A DNA stretch of 64,000 nt from Dehalococcoidia bacterium (GTDB taxonomy: Bacteria; Chloroflexota; Dehalococcoidia; UBA2979): NCBI GenBank assembly GCA_023228825.1, contig JALOAL010000013.1, forward strand, positions 18,564 to 82,563, in the 5' to 3' direction. The position numbers and the translations under genes were made by a program. Position 1 is the first letter of the stretch. The number at the start of each line of letters is the position of its first letter. The notes under the pieces were generated by a model. The model searched no databases. It saw only the letters and a program-made list of their open reading frames with translations, and had not been told where the DNA came from. Below are positions 1-7,077 of the stretch, piece after piece.

Positions 1-400
1 CCGTGGCCACGCCCGAGAGGGAGAACGTGGGCGATGATGAAGGGGTGGGGGACACCGAGGGGGAGAGCGTCCCGGTCGCGCCGGGCGACGCGGCGGCAGT
101 CGGTGTCGGCGTGGCGGTCACCAGTTCGATGCGCTGCCCCGGCACGATGCCAAAGAACTCGCCCACGGCAGTCCTCGTGCCTGGCAGCGCCAGGAGGGTC
201 GCCAGCACCACGACTGCCGCGAGGACAGCGGCAGCCAGCGCCGGACGCCACGCCAGACCGGAAGCCGTGCGCACAGGGCGGGCATCGTCCGCGACGGCTG
301 CCAGGACACGCGCGCGCATGTTTCGCGGTTCCGGGTAGGCCACGCGCGACGCCGTCTCGCGGAGCAGCGCGTCCAACCGCCGGTCGTCGAGGTCAGACAT
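1..400 (-). CDS. Anti-sigma factor-like single-pass membrane protein, partial (runs off left edge)
   Basis: About 133 codons are visible; the 3' end lies beyond the window. The start ATG at 400 overlaps the stop of the ECF sigma gene by 8 bases, so the two are translationally coupled. The protein has a charged cytoplasmic N-terminus of about 50 residues, one membrane segment (around residues 52-72, Ala/Val/Leu rich) and then a Pro/Thr/Ser-rich extracytoplasmic linker that is still open at the edge. Position and topology are those of a membrane anti-sigma factor that would hold the neighbouring sigma factor inactive. No HxxxCxxC zinc anti-sigma motif is seen in the visible part. The role is inferred from gene order and topology, not from a recognised domain. 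Confidence 0.7.
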   Translation of the reverse strand, partial: MSDLDDRRLDALLRETASRVAYPEPRNMRARVLAAVADDARPVRTASGLAWRPALAAAVLAAVVVLATLLALPGTRTAVGEFFGIVPGQRIELVTATPTPTAAASPGATGTLSPSVSPTPSSSPTFSLSGVAT

Positions 401-1016
401 CAACGTCCTCCACCGCCAGCGCGGCCGGCACCAGGTCTGGGTAGTGGGCTGCGATCACCTCGCGCAGGTGTCGGCGTGCGCGGTTAAGCCGGGACTTGGC
501 GGTGCCCGTCGGGATACCCAGCGCGTCACCGACCTCGGCCTCCGGAAGTTCCAGGAAGTAGCGCAGGTGGATGACGTCCTGGTCCTCGCCCGGCAGCAGC
601 GCGATCGCCTCCAACAGCGCGTCCCTCCCCTCCGCTCGCTCGACGGCGCGCTCCGGCCCCGACTGGACGAGGCGCACCGTGCGCGTCAGTCGAGACCACA
701 TCCCACCCCGCCGGCTCTCCGCGCGCACGGTGTTTCTCGCCACGTTCGTGACGATCGTCAGCAGCCACGGGCGGAAGGGGGCGTCAGCCCGGAAGCGGGC
801 CAGGCTCCGGTGGGCTCGCAGGAACGCCTCCTGGCACACGTCCTGCGCCGTCGCCTCATCGCGCACGACGAGCCACGCCGCCCGCAGGGCCACGTGTTGA
901 TAGCGCTCGACGACCCGGCCGAACGCCTCGAGGTCTCCCTCGGCCGCTGCCCGGATGTCCTCGCCGTCGCGCGCATCGGCGGAGGAACGCTCTTCAGTCA
1001 CCTGTGCTTGATACAC
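393..1016 (-). CDS. RNA polymerase ECF sigma factor (sigma-70 family)
   Basis: A 207-residue protein with the two domains of a group 4 (ECF) sigma factor: region 2 at about residues 35-105 (the LVVRDEATAQDVCQEAFLRA stretch binds core polymerase and the -10 element) and region 4 at about 135-190 with a helix-turn-helix (LELPEAEVGDALGIPTGTAK). It directs polymerase to a small stress or envelope regulon. The start is GTG at 1016; no strong Shine-Dalgarno is visible ahead of it. The following gene overlaps the stop codon and encodes a membrane protein placed as its anti-sigma factor. ECF group is not assignable by eye. Confidence 0.93.
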   Translation of the reverse strand: MYQAQVTEERSSADARDGEDIRAAAEGDLEAFGRVVERYQHVALRAAWLVVRDEATAQDVCQEAFLRAHRSLARFRADAPFRPWLLTIVTNVARNTVRAESRRGGMWSRLTRTVRLVQSGPERAVERAEGRDALLEAIALLPGEDQDVIHLRYFLELPEAEVGDALGIPTGTAKSRLNRARRHLREVIAAHYPDLVPAALAVEDVDV

Positions 1017-1097
1017 CGCCCGCCCAAGGAACGTTCATCCCGGCCGGTTGACGGTCGCAGGCGGGAACGCGAGACTTCCCGTACCCCCGCGACGATC

Positions 1098-1940
1098 CTA
1101 CCGCTGATCCTCCTGCGGTTCCGGGAGCGCAACTGCCCACGCGCGGGCGAACCGCGACACGACGGCCCCGACCAGCAGCCAGTACACGCAGTATTGGACG
1201 ATCAGCGCCACCGTTAGCCACTGCACGCGCACGACTCGGTCAACGCCGATCTCGTCCGCGGTGCCGGCGAGGACCCACTCGCGGACGCCTCCGTGCAGCA
1301 GCGCGCCGGTACACCAGCCGACGGCCAGGATCGATAGCACCATGGCGGCGTGTTGCTGCTGCGGCCGACCATCGCCTCGCCAGCGCCAGAGGGCGGCGGT
1401 CACGGCAACGACGGTGCCGACGACGACGGCCAGGGTGATGACGGAACCGTTCTCACGACCCACCACAAGCGCATGCACGAACGGCCACGCGAGCAACACC
1501 ACCGCAGGAAGGATCAGCCAGCGCGCAGCGCGCCGCCACACATGACCCGCGATCCAAGAGATCGTCAGTACGCCAACGGCAACGAACAGCCAGACGGCGA
1601 CTTCGGGTCCCCACCGCCAGAGTGCAGCTGTTGATGCGATGACCAGGACGGCGGTCCCGATCCACATCAGCCCGCCGCGATCGCCAGCGTTCCCGCCGGC
1701 ACACGCATCCTCCGCTCGGACCCGCGCCGCCACCGCCAGCGGGTGCAGTTCCGTGCGATGCGACCACAGCGCCAGCCACCCGGCCTGCGCGCGCGGACGG
1801 TGCCGCCGTTCGTGGAGGTAGGCATCCTCGACACTCCCGAGGATCAGCTCCTGCTCCCGGCGAGCGTGTACGGGATGACGCGCCCAGCACGTGAAGATGC
1901 TGAGGTACGCCGCGAGGATCGCCCGGACGACCGGCCTCAT
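1098..1940 (-). CDS. Multi-pass membrane protein co-transcribed with PadR regulator
   Basis: A 280-residue protein of no family I recognise. The reading frame is open further upstream, but the ATG at 1940 overlaps the PadR stop codon (ATGA), which fixes this start and implies translational coupling. A basic, His/Arg-rich N-terminal part of about 90 residues is followed by about six hydrophobic segments between residues 92 and 270 with short charged loops. PadR regulators are often encoded directly upstream of the membrane protein or transporter they control, so a transport or envelope role regulated by PadR is the likely inference. It ends 81 bases before the sigma-factor start on the same strand. 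Confidence 0.7.
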   Translation of the reverse strand: MRPVVRAILAAYLSIFTCWARHPVHARREQELILGSVEDAYLHERRHRPRAQAGWLALWSHRTELHPLAVAARVRAEDACAGGNAGDRGGLMWIGTAVLVIASTAALWRWGPEVAVWLFVAVGVLTISWIAGHVWRRAARWLILPAVVLLAWPFVHALVVGRENGSVITLAVVVGTVVAVTAALWRWRGDGRPQQQHAAMVLSILAVGWCTGALLHGGVREWVLAGTADEIGVDRVVRVQWLTVALIVQYCVYWLLVGAVVSRFARAWAVALPEPQEDQR

Positions 1941-2257
1941 GACTGGACGCTCCGCGGTGCCTTTCTGATCGGGGAGATCCGCCACGCCACGGCGTCCTCT
2001 CGAAGGTCGTTGAGCGCCTCCTGCCCGAGCGCCGTCAGTTCGTAGTACTTCCGTCGCGGACCGCTGCCGGGCGGGCGCGCGTCGAGCGCTTCCCACGTCG
2101 ACGTGACGTAGCCCTTGCCCTCCGCGCGTGACAGGGCCGCGTAGATGGACGAGTGTCCCGCGTCCGGCGCCAGCCGTCGCTTGACCTCATACGCGTGCAT
2201 GGGCCCCTGCACGAGCACGTCGAGCACTAACGCGAGGATTCTGGGGGGATTCGACAT
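1937..2257 (-). CDS. PadR-family transcriptional regulator
   Basis: About 106 residues from the ATG at 2257, which has a good ribosome site (GGAGAGGTG) a few bases ahead; the open frame continues 16 codons further but that part looks non-coding. The PadR winged helix is clear: PRILALVLDVLVQGPMHAYEV opens the domain, followed by SSIYAALSRAEGKGYV as recognition helix, then the wing with RRKYYELTALGQEAL. PadR proteins are small-ligand-responsive repressors that bind palindromic operators. It overlaps the downstream membrane gene and is divergent from the gene at 2413; two matching palindromes sit in the shared upstream region, so autoregulation and control of both operons is likely. Confidence 0.92.
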   Translation of the reverse strand: MSNPPRILALVLDVLVQGPMHAYEVKRRLAPDAGHSSIYAALSRAEGKGYVTSTWEALDARPPGSGPRRKYYELTALGQEALNDLREDAVAWRISPIRKAPRSVQS

Positions 2258-2279
2258 GTTGCGGGCACCTCTCCGATTG

Positions 2280-2334
2280 CAAAGTGGACTAGTCCATCTT
2301 AGCATTCGACACCAAAGTGTACTAGTCCACTTTG
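2280..2334. promoter_or_regulatory. Tandem palindromic operators, probable PadR sites
   Basis: Two near-identical 22-bp palindromes lie between the divergent padR and the gene at 2413. The right copy (2313-2334) reads CAAAGTGtACTAGTcCACTTTG with one mismatched pair; the left copy (2280-2301) matches the first 17 bases and degenerates on its right arm. Their centres (2290/2291 and 2323/2324) are 33 bp apart, about three helical turns, so two dimers would sit on the same face. Winged-helix PadR dimers bind such palindromes, and this is the only such site I see near the gene. Binding by this PadR is inferred. Confidence 0.7.
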
Positions 2335-2412
2335 CATCAGTCCGCGATGGGAGAGGAGGGAGCCTCGCTGACGTCGGTCAACACATCTGATCTGGATGAA
2401 AGGAAGATCGCC

Positions 2413-3306
2413 ATGACGGTCGATCGCATTCCAGGGGTGGCGTCGCCACCGATGCGCATTCCCGCTCCGGCCCGAATCCCTCTGATACTCGCGGCCCTGC
2501 TATTCGCCACGCTCGCGTCCGTGGTCGCCCTGCGGCCGTCGGGCGGCTCGGTGGCAAGCGAGCAGCCCGCCCTTCCGCCGCCCATGCCCGCCTATGTTCC
2601 GAACCTACCGGCATCTGGGGCGCTATTCCACCTCGAAGAACGCGTCTTCGCGCGGCACGGTGCCGCCGCCGGAGAGATCGCGTCCTGGCCGGCAGGCAGC
2701 GTGCTCCCTGAGACCTATGTCCGCGACTCGTGGGCGCTCGTCGATGCCGACTCGCGACTCGTCGAGCTCTACGCCGTCGTCCGTACCGAGGACGGACAGG
2801 TCCTCCAGCGCTCACACACGACCGCAGACGAATTGGTGGTCGAGGACGTCATGAGCGGCGACGTCCGGAGATCCACACGCACGACCGGCATGCCGGTGGT
2901 GCTGCCGCCCGATGTCCTCGCCGAACAAGGATGGGCGCATTACCAGCACCGCATGGATACCGGTGAGGTCGGGTTCGTCAGGGTCGGGCGGATCGATGGC
3001 GAGACGCTCGCGATCTTCATCGAACAGCTGCCGCCCAGCCAGGTCGCGCCCGGCACCGCCGAGGCCAGCGATGGCTCCACCTCAACCACGGCTGTCACGG
3101 TGCCGTTCCTCGGCGACCTCGACCTGCTCCAGATCAAGAGGCACGTGGCGTTCGCTGACAGCAACCGCGAGCTTCGGTTCCAGGAAGTCACCGGTGTGCT
3201 CAGCGACGGATCGCAGATCGTCATCGAAGAAACGCGCTGGCTGACCCGCGAGACCCTGCCGTCGTCTGCATGGGATGACATCGTCCAGGAAGGACGGACG
3301 AGATGA
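2413..3306 (+). CDS. Membrane-anchored extracytoplasmic protein, unknown family
   Basis: A 297-residue protein from the ATG at 2413, chosen because AAAGGAAG lies just upstream; an in-frame ATG at 2332 would place the operator inside the gene. A short cytoplasmic N-terminus is followed by one membrane segment (about residues 24-43) and a large extracytoplasmic domain without Cys. The domain is rich in beta-strand-like stretches and contains a Ser/Thr linker near residue 220. I recognise no family. Its stop overlaps the next start (ATGA), so it works with the secreted protein downstream. The tandem palindromes upstream suggest repression by PadR. Confidence 0.65.
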   Translation: MTVDRIPGVASPPMRIPAPARIPLILAALLFATLASVVALRPSGGSVASEQPALPPPMPAYVPNLPASGALFHLEERVFARHGAAAGEIASWPAGSVLPETYVRDSWALVDADSRLVELYAVVRTEDGQVLQRSHTTADELVVEDVMSGDVRRSTRTTGMPVVLPPDVLAEQGWAHYQHRMDTGEVGFVRVGRIDGETLAIFIEQLPPSQVAPGTAEASDGSTSTTAVTVPFLGDLDLLQIKRHVAFADSNRELRFQEVTGVLSDGSQIVIEETRWLTRETLPSSAWDDIVQEGRTR

Positions 3307-3773
3307 GACACGTCAAGAAGGGTGCTTTGGCCACGGTCGCAGCGCTCATCGTCGCCGCGACGATGGTCGGGTCGGTGTACGCCTTGACGCTCAGCGGCAC
3401 GGACTTTGTCGGGGGATACAGCCTGTACTCCGCGATGGGAGTGACCGACCTCAGCGCCGGGAACTACCGGGGAGACACCTACGCCGAAGCGCTCAGCACG
3501 AACGTCGACACGTTGTACAACGTGGTCTGGATGGAGGAGATCTGCAACGGCAGCGCCTCCACCGACTACTACAACGACACGATCAACAACAACGTGAGCT
3601 GGTCGAGCCAGACGTCGCCCACGGTCGGCTACGCGACCGGGTTCTTCGACTGCCCCTTGAGCCAGGGCATCCGCAACTGGGGATTCGCGCGGTGGGTCGA
3701 CAGCAGCCCGGTGCTCGACCACCAGCGCACGCGTGTACCGTGCATCAACGTCCGGGCCGGTGGAGCCTGCTGA
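3303..3773 (+). CDS. Small secreted protein with four Cys, unknown family
   Basis: A 156-residue protein with a typical Sec signal peptide (basic MRHVKK, hydrophobic core to about residue 26). The mature part is rich in Asn, Tyr, Ser and Asp and carries four Cys (one near the middle, one in FFDCPLSQ, two near the C-terminus), enough for two disulfides. It is translationally coupled to the membrane-anchored gene upstream by an ATGA overlap. I recognise no domain. Its Asn/Thr codons make the local GC lower than the neighbours, which may hint at transfer or simply reflect an exported, polar protein. A strong hairpin follows. Confidence 0.65.
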   Translation: MRHVKKGALATVAALIVAATMVGSVYALTLSGTDFVGGYSLYSAMGVTDLSAGNYRGDTYAEALSTNVDTLYNVVWMEEICNGSASTDYYNDTINNNVSWSSQTSPTVGYATGFFDCPLSQGIRNWGFARWVDSSPVLDHQRTRVPCINVRAGGAC

Positions 3774-3821
3774 GGTGAGCCGGCATTGATCGGGGCGAAG
3801 GGCCGGTGCCCCCTCCCAGCC

Positions 3822-3865
3822 GAACGCAGCAGCGCCAGTCCGAGTGGGCTGGCGCTGCTGCGTTC
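3822..3865 (+). terminator. Strong hairpin, probable terminator
   Basis: A perfect 17-bp inverted repeat: GAACGCAGCAGCGCCAG (3822-3838) and its complement (3849-3865) with a 10-base loop. It lies 48 bases after the secreted-protein gene. There is no T-run, as is common in GC-rich genomes, so it may act as a terminator or mRNA stabiliser. Confidence 0.6.
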
Positions 3866-3898
3866 AGGATCGGTCCTCGAGCCCGGCGCGTTGAGCAC

Positions 3899-4252
3899 GG
3901 AGCGAACCGTCCTCGCGTTCGCGTTCGTGACGCCGTTCTGGTGGCAGTGGCGCTCGTGCTGGCGGTGGGCCTCGCACGGACGGCGGAGTACCCGTTCCGC
4001 ATGGCCCGGGTGAACCGTGGGCTGGACCCCGCCACCCGCGCCACCGTGCTCTCCGCCGTCGGCCAGGGCGACTCCATCGGCCAGGTGGGGAACGGCCCCG
4101 TCTTCGCCATTATCGTCGCCGCCTGGGGCGCACGTGCCGCGCTGGCCCTCGGCGCGGTGGTGGTCCTCCAGGCCGTCGCCTTCGTCCGCACCCGCCCCCT
4201 CGAGGAGCGCGAGGGCGCCGCGCGAGCAGAGGCCGAGGGCGTGGAGGTGTAG
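3899..4252 (+). pseudogene. C-terminal remnant of an MFS transporter
   Basis: The frame ending at 4252 encodes the last two to three membrane segments of a major facilitator transporter. The stretch with RMARVNRGLDPATRATVLSA followed by GQGDSIGQVGNGPVFAII matches the cytoplasmic loop (DxxxRATVLS) and helix that precede the C-terminal helix in drug-efflux-type MFS proteins, ending in a short polar tail. About three quarters of the gene, including the first nine or so helices and a credible start, are missing; upstream the frame reads into the terminator hairpin. It is therefore a truncated relic, probably left by deletion. Confidence 0.65.
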
Positions 4253-4283
4253 CCGCCCCCGCCAGTCCCCGCGCCGCAAACCC

Positions 4284-4309
4284 GTTCGCCCTGAGCCAGT
4301 CGAAGGGCG
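4284..4309. repeat. REP-like palindrome (CGCCCT...AGGGCG)
   Basis: The sequence GTTCGCCCTGAGCCAGTCGAAGGGCG can fold into a short hairpin with CGCCCT and AGGGCG arms. It is a variant of the CCCTTCGACnnnCTCAGGG element that occurs in many GC-rich bacterial genomes. It sits between the converging MFS remnant and acyl-CoA dehydrogenase. A degenerate relative is near 61497. Confidence 0.45.
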
Positions 4310-4339
4310 GGCCGCGGGCCGTCGAGTGGACTCGAGGTC

Positions 4340-5512
4340 CTAGTCCAGGCGTTGGTCCAGGACGTGGGCGGCGATCTGTTCCAGCGCGCGCGCTTCGATG
4401 GGCGGGTTCACCAGGCCGCTGCGGACGTCTCGGAAGTAGCGTTCGAGGGGTTCCGAGCGCTGCAAGCCCACGCCGCCGACGATGCGCAGCGCGAGGTCCG
4501 TCACCTCCACGGCGGTCTCGGTGGCCAGGCGCTTCGCGATGGGGATCTGCACCCCCAGGTCGGCGTCGCGCTCGGGGTGGTACTGGTAGTCCTCGGCGGC
4601 CGTGAGCAGCATCGTGCGGGCGGCGACCAGCGAGGCCTCCATGCGCGCCACCTGCTCCCGCACGTGCGGGATCTTCGCGATGGGCGCGGGGGCTCCCGTA
4701 GGCCGCCGCTCCTGCGCGAACCGCACCGCGTAGTCCCGAGCCGCGTACGCCACGCCGAGGTTCGCCGCGGCCACCAGCAGCGGGAACCACGCCTCTGGCC
4801 GGCCCTCCGGCGGCGGGGCGCCCGAGGGCCGGCGCGCGACGATGTCCGCCTCGGTGACGGCGACGCCCTCGAAGAACATGTCGTGTGAGCCGGTGGAGCG
4901 CATGGACATGGAGTCCCAGGTCTCCTCCACGCGCACGCCCGGCGCGTCACAGCGCACGAGGACGCGGGCGGTGTCGCCGCTGTCGTCCTCCACGGCGGCG
5001 AACACGATGGCCCAGGTGAGGACGGGCGAGAGCGTGGAGAACGTCTTGCGCCCGGCCAGCAGCCAGCCGCCACGCCCGTCCGGCGTCAGCGTGGTCGCGG
5101 GGCGCCCTCCACCACGAGGCGAGCCCATCTCCGGCTCGGCCGCGATGTTGTTCACGAGCGCACCGTCCGAGGCCACCTCGCGGAACACGCGGTCGCGCAG
5201 CGCGTCCGGCCAGCGGCGGGCGACCGCCTCCGTGCCGACGACCATGTGGTGCATCCCCACCGAGAGCGCGGTCGACCCGTCCCCGCGCCCGAGCGCGATC
5301 TGCGCCAGCACCAGGTCGTCCAGCCCGTGTCCGGCCCCGCCGTACTCCGCCGGCACCGCCGCCGCCAGGTACCCGGCCCGGCGCATCGCCTCGAAGTGCT
5401 CGTGCGGGAAGGAGCCCTCGCGGTCGTGGGCGGGGGCCGTCAGCGCGAAGCGCGCGGCGAGGTCCTCGGCGGTCGCGAGGAGGCGTGCCTGGGCGTCAGT
5501 GCGTGGCCACAT
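4340..5512 (-). CDS. Acyl-CoA dehydrogenase family protein
   Basis: A 390-residue flavoprotein of usual length. The N-terminal helical domain (to about residue 115, with AAVPAEYGGAGHGL), the middle beta domain (about 120-225, including the NNIAAEPEMGSPRGG and MSMRSTGSHDMFFEGV motifs) and the C-terminal helical domain (LRIVGGVGLQRSEPLERYFRDVR) are in the family order. These enzymes oxidise acyl-CoA or related thioesters using FAD. In the C-terminal part I do not see the classical catalytic Glu context, so the substrate is uncertain; it may belong to the DszC/HpaC-like monooxygenase-related branch. It starts 20 bases after the SDR gene on the same strand and is probably co-transcribed with it. 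Confidence 0.85.
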   Translation of the reverse strand: MWPRTDAQARLLATAEDLAARFALTAPAHDREGSFPHEHFEAMRRAGYLAAAVPAEYGGAGHGLDDLVLAQIALGRGDGSTALSVGMHHMVVGTEAVARRWPDALRDRVFREVASDGALVNNIAAEPEMGSPRGGGRPATTLTPDGRGGWLLAGRKTFSTLSPVLTWAIVFAAVEDDSGDTARVLVRCDAPGVRVEETWDSMSMRSTGSHDMFFEGVAVTEADIVARRPSGAPPPEGRPEAWFPLLVAAANLGVAYAARDYAVRFAQERRPTGAPAPIAKIPHVREQVARMEASLVAARTMLLTAAEDYQYHPERDADLGVQIPIAKRLATETAVEVTDLALRIVGGVGLQRSEPLERYFRDVRSGLVNPPIEARALEQIAAHVLDQRLD

Positions 5513-5532
5513 GAGGGGAGGCTACACCGCCG

Positions 5533-6339
5533 CTAGTAGTAGATCGCGCGCGGCACCCCGCCGCCCGCGGCGATGGCGTCGCCGTTGAGGGCGATCGAGC
5601 GCGGCGAGGCGAGCATGGTAACCACGTAGGCGATGTCCTCCGCATCGATGATGCGGCGCACGGAGTTGCCCTCCGCCATCTGCTGCTCGACCTCCTCGAC
5701 GGAGCGCCCGGAGGCCTCGGCGCGGCGGGCCAGGACGTCCGCGGTGGCCTCGGTGCGGGTGAGGCCGGGGTGGACGACGGTGCAGGTGATGCCCAGGGGG
5801 CCGAGTTCGTCCGCCAGGTTCTTCGTCAGCGCCGCCACCGCCACGTTGCGGATCGACCCCACGACCGAGCCGGACTGCCGCGCCGCCAGCCCGGAGACGT
5901 TGATGATGCGGCCCCAGCCAGTGCCCTTCATGTAGGGGATCACGGCCTGCGCGCAGCGCAGGTAGCCCATCACCTTCACGTTGATCTCCGGGTTCAGGTG
6001 CTCCTCGGCGCTCACCTCCTCCGCACGAGGCGGCCGCCCGCCCTGGCCGCCCGGCTGCGCGGCGCAGTTCACCAGGATGTCCACCCCGCCCAGCGCCGCC
6101 ACCACCTGGTGCACGGCCGAGTGCACCGAGGCGTCGTCCCCGGTGTCCGCGCTCACGCCGATCACGTTGCGACCGGTGGCGCCTCGGATCTCCTCGGCGG
6201 CGGCGTCCAGCGCCTCCCGCCCGCGCGCGAGGAGCGCCACATCCACGCCCTCCTCCGCGAGGGCACGCGCGACGGCCTTGCCGATGCCGCGGCTCCCGCC
6301 GGTCACGAGCGCGCGCTTGCCGGCCAGTTGCAGATCCAT
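5533..6339 (-). CDS. SDR-fold protein lacking the YxxxK catalytic pair
   Basis: A 268-residue short-chain dehydrogenase fold. The start ATG at 6339 is preceded by AGGAGGTCGCG; the open frame continues upstream without a credible start. The nucleotide-binding motif TGGSRGIG is intact near residues 14-21, followed by NCAAQPGG in place of NNAG. Where active SDRs have YxxxK the sequence reads GSIRNVAVAALTKNLADELG, so Tyr and Lys are replaced by Gly and Asn, while an upstream Ser (INVSG) remains. It therefore probably binds NAD(P) but may not perform standard carbonyl/alcohol redox. It is followed closely by the acyl-CoA dehydrogenase. Confidence 0.85.
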   Translation of the reverse strand: MDLQLAGKRALVTGGSRGIGKAVARALAEEGVDVALLARGREALDAAAEEIRGATGRNVIGVSADTGDDASVHSAVHQVVAALGGVDILVNCAAQPGGQGGRPPRAEEVSAEEHLNPEINVKVMGYLRCAQAVIPYMKGTGWGRIINVSGLAARQSGSVVGSIRNVAVAALTKNLADELGPLGITCTVVHPGLTRTEATADVLARRAEASGRSVEEVEQQMAEGNSVRRIIDAEDIAYVVTMLASPRSIALNGDAIAAGGGVPRAIYY

Positions 6340-6461
6340 CGCGACCTCCTGGGGTTCTGTCTCGGGTTCGGGAAAGTGCCATTTCAACGCCCGGCGGCGG
6401 GCAGTCTCTCGCCTATTCTCAGGCTCCCGCAAGCCACACGCCCATCGGAAGGAAGCCCCGC

Positions 6462-6827
6462 ATGAATCCCGTCGCGTGGTTCGAGATCAATGGCCCGGAG
6501 TCCCAGAAAAAGGCCCTCCAGGACTTCTACGCCAACACCTTCGACTGGAAATTCGGCCAGAACCTCCCGAACGACTACGGGATGGTCGAGAAGGCCGACG
6601 ACGCTCCGGGCATCGGCGGCGCCGTGGACGCCTCGGACCGTGGCGCGGAGGTCCTGATCTTCATCGAAGTGGACGGCCTGAACGCCTACCTGGACCGGGC
6701 GAAGGAGAACGGCGCCGAGGTGGTTCAGGGCCAGACCGACGTGCCCGGCATGGTGAGTTATGCCCTCATCCGCGACCCCGCCGGCAACGTCGTGGGCGTC
6801 ATGGACTCCGCCACACCCGAGGGCTGA
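6462..6827 (+). CDS. VOC (glyoxalase/bleomycin-resistance fold) family protein
   Basis: A 121-residue single-chain vicinal-oxygen-chelate protein. It starts MNPVAWFEINGPE, has ALQDFYANTFDWKF typical of the first beta-alpha-beta module, and ends with LIRDPAGNVVGVMD, the usual last strand. Proteins of this size dimerise to form a metal site or ligand pocket. The His/Glu metal pattern is not obvious, so a binding or resistance role is as likely as an enzyme. It is divergent from the SDR operon. A compact hairpin follows at 6879. Confidence 0.85.
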   Translation: MNPVAWFEINGPESQKKALQDFYANTFDWKFGQNLPNDYGMVEKADDAPGIGGAVDASDRGAEVLIFIEVDGLNAYLDRAKENGAEVVQGQTDVPGMVSYALIRDPAGNVVGVMDSATPEG

Positions 6828-6878
6828 CGCCGGAAGCGCATCATCGGACAGCACCGCGGGGGGTACCCCTCCGATGCA

Positions 6879-6900
6879 AGGGCGCAGCGTGCTGCGCCCT
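6879..6900 (+). terminator. GC-rich hairpin after the VOC gene
   Basis: AGGGCGCAGC and GCTGCGCCCT form a perfect 10-bp stem with a two-base loop, 51 bases after the VOC stop codon. It could terminate transcription from either side; no T-run follows. Confidence 0.45.
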
Positions 6901-7077
6901 CATGGTGATCGAGACAGGCGGCGGATACCTCGCCCGCCCGAGGCCTCCTGACGGCGCCGCGTCTGGGCGGAAGGCCTTCAACCGAAAGGATGGGAGGACT
7001 CGGAGTCCGGGACGGACGTCCACTTCGAGTGCCTGCCGACAGGAGTCCCCCCATGAGCCCCGCCGCCGAGCGGCGTC

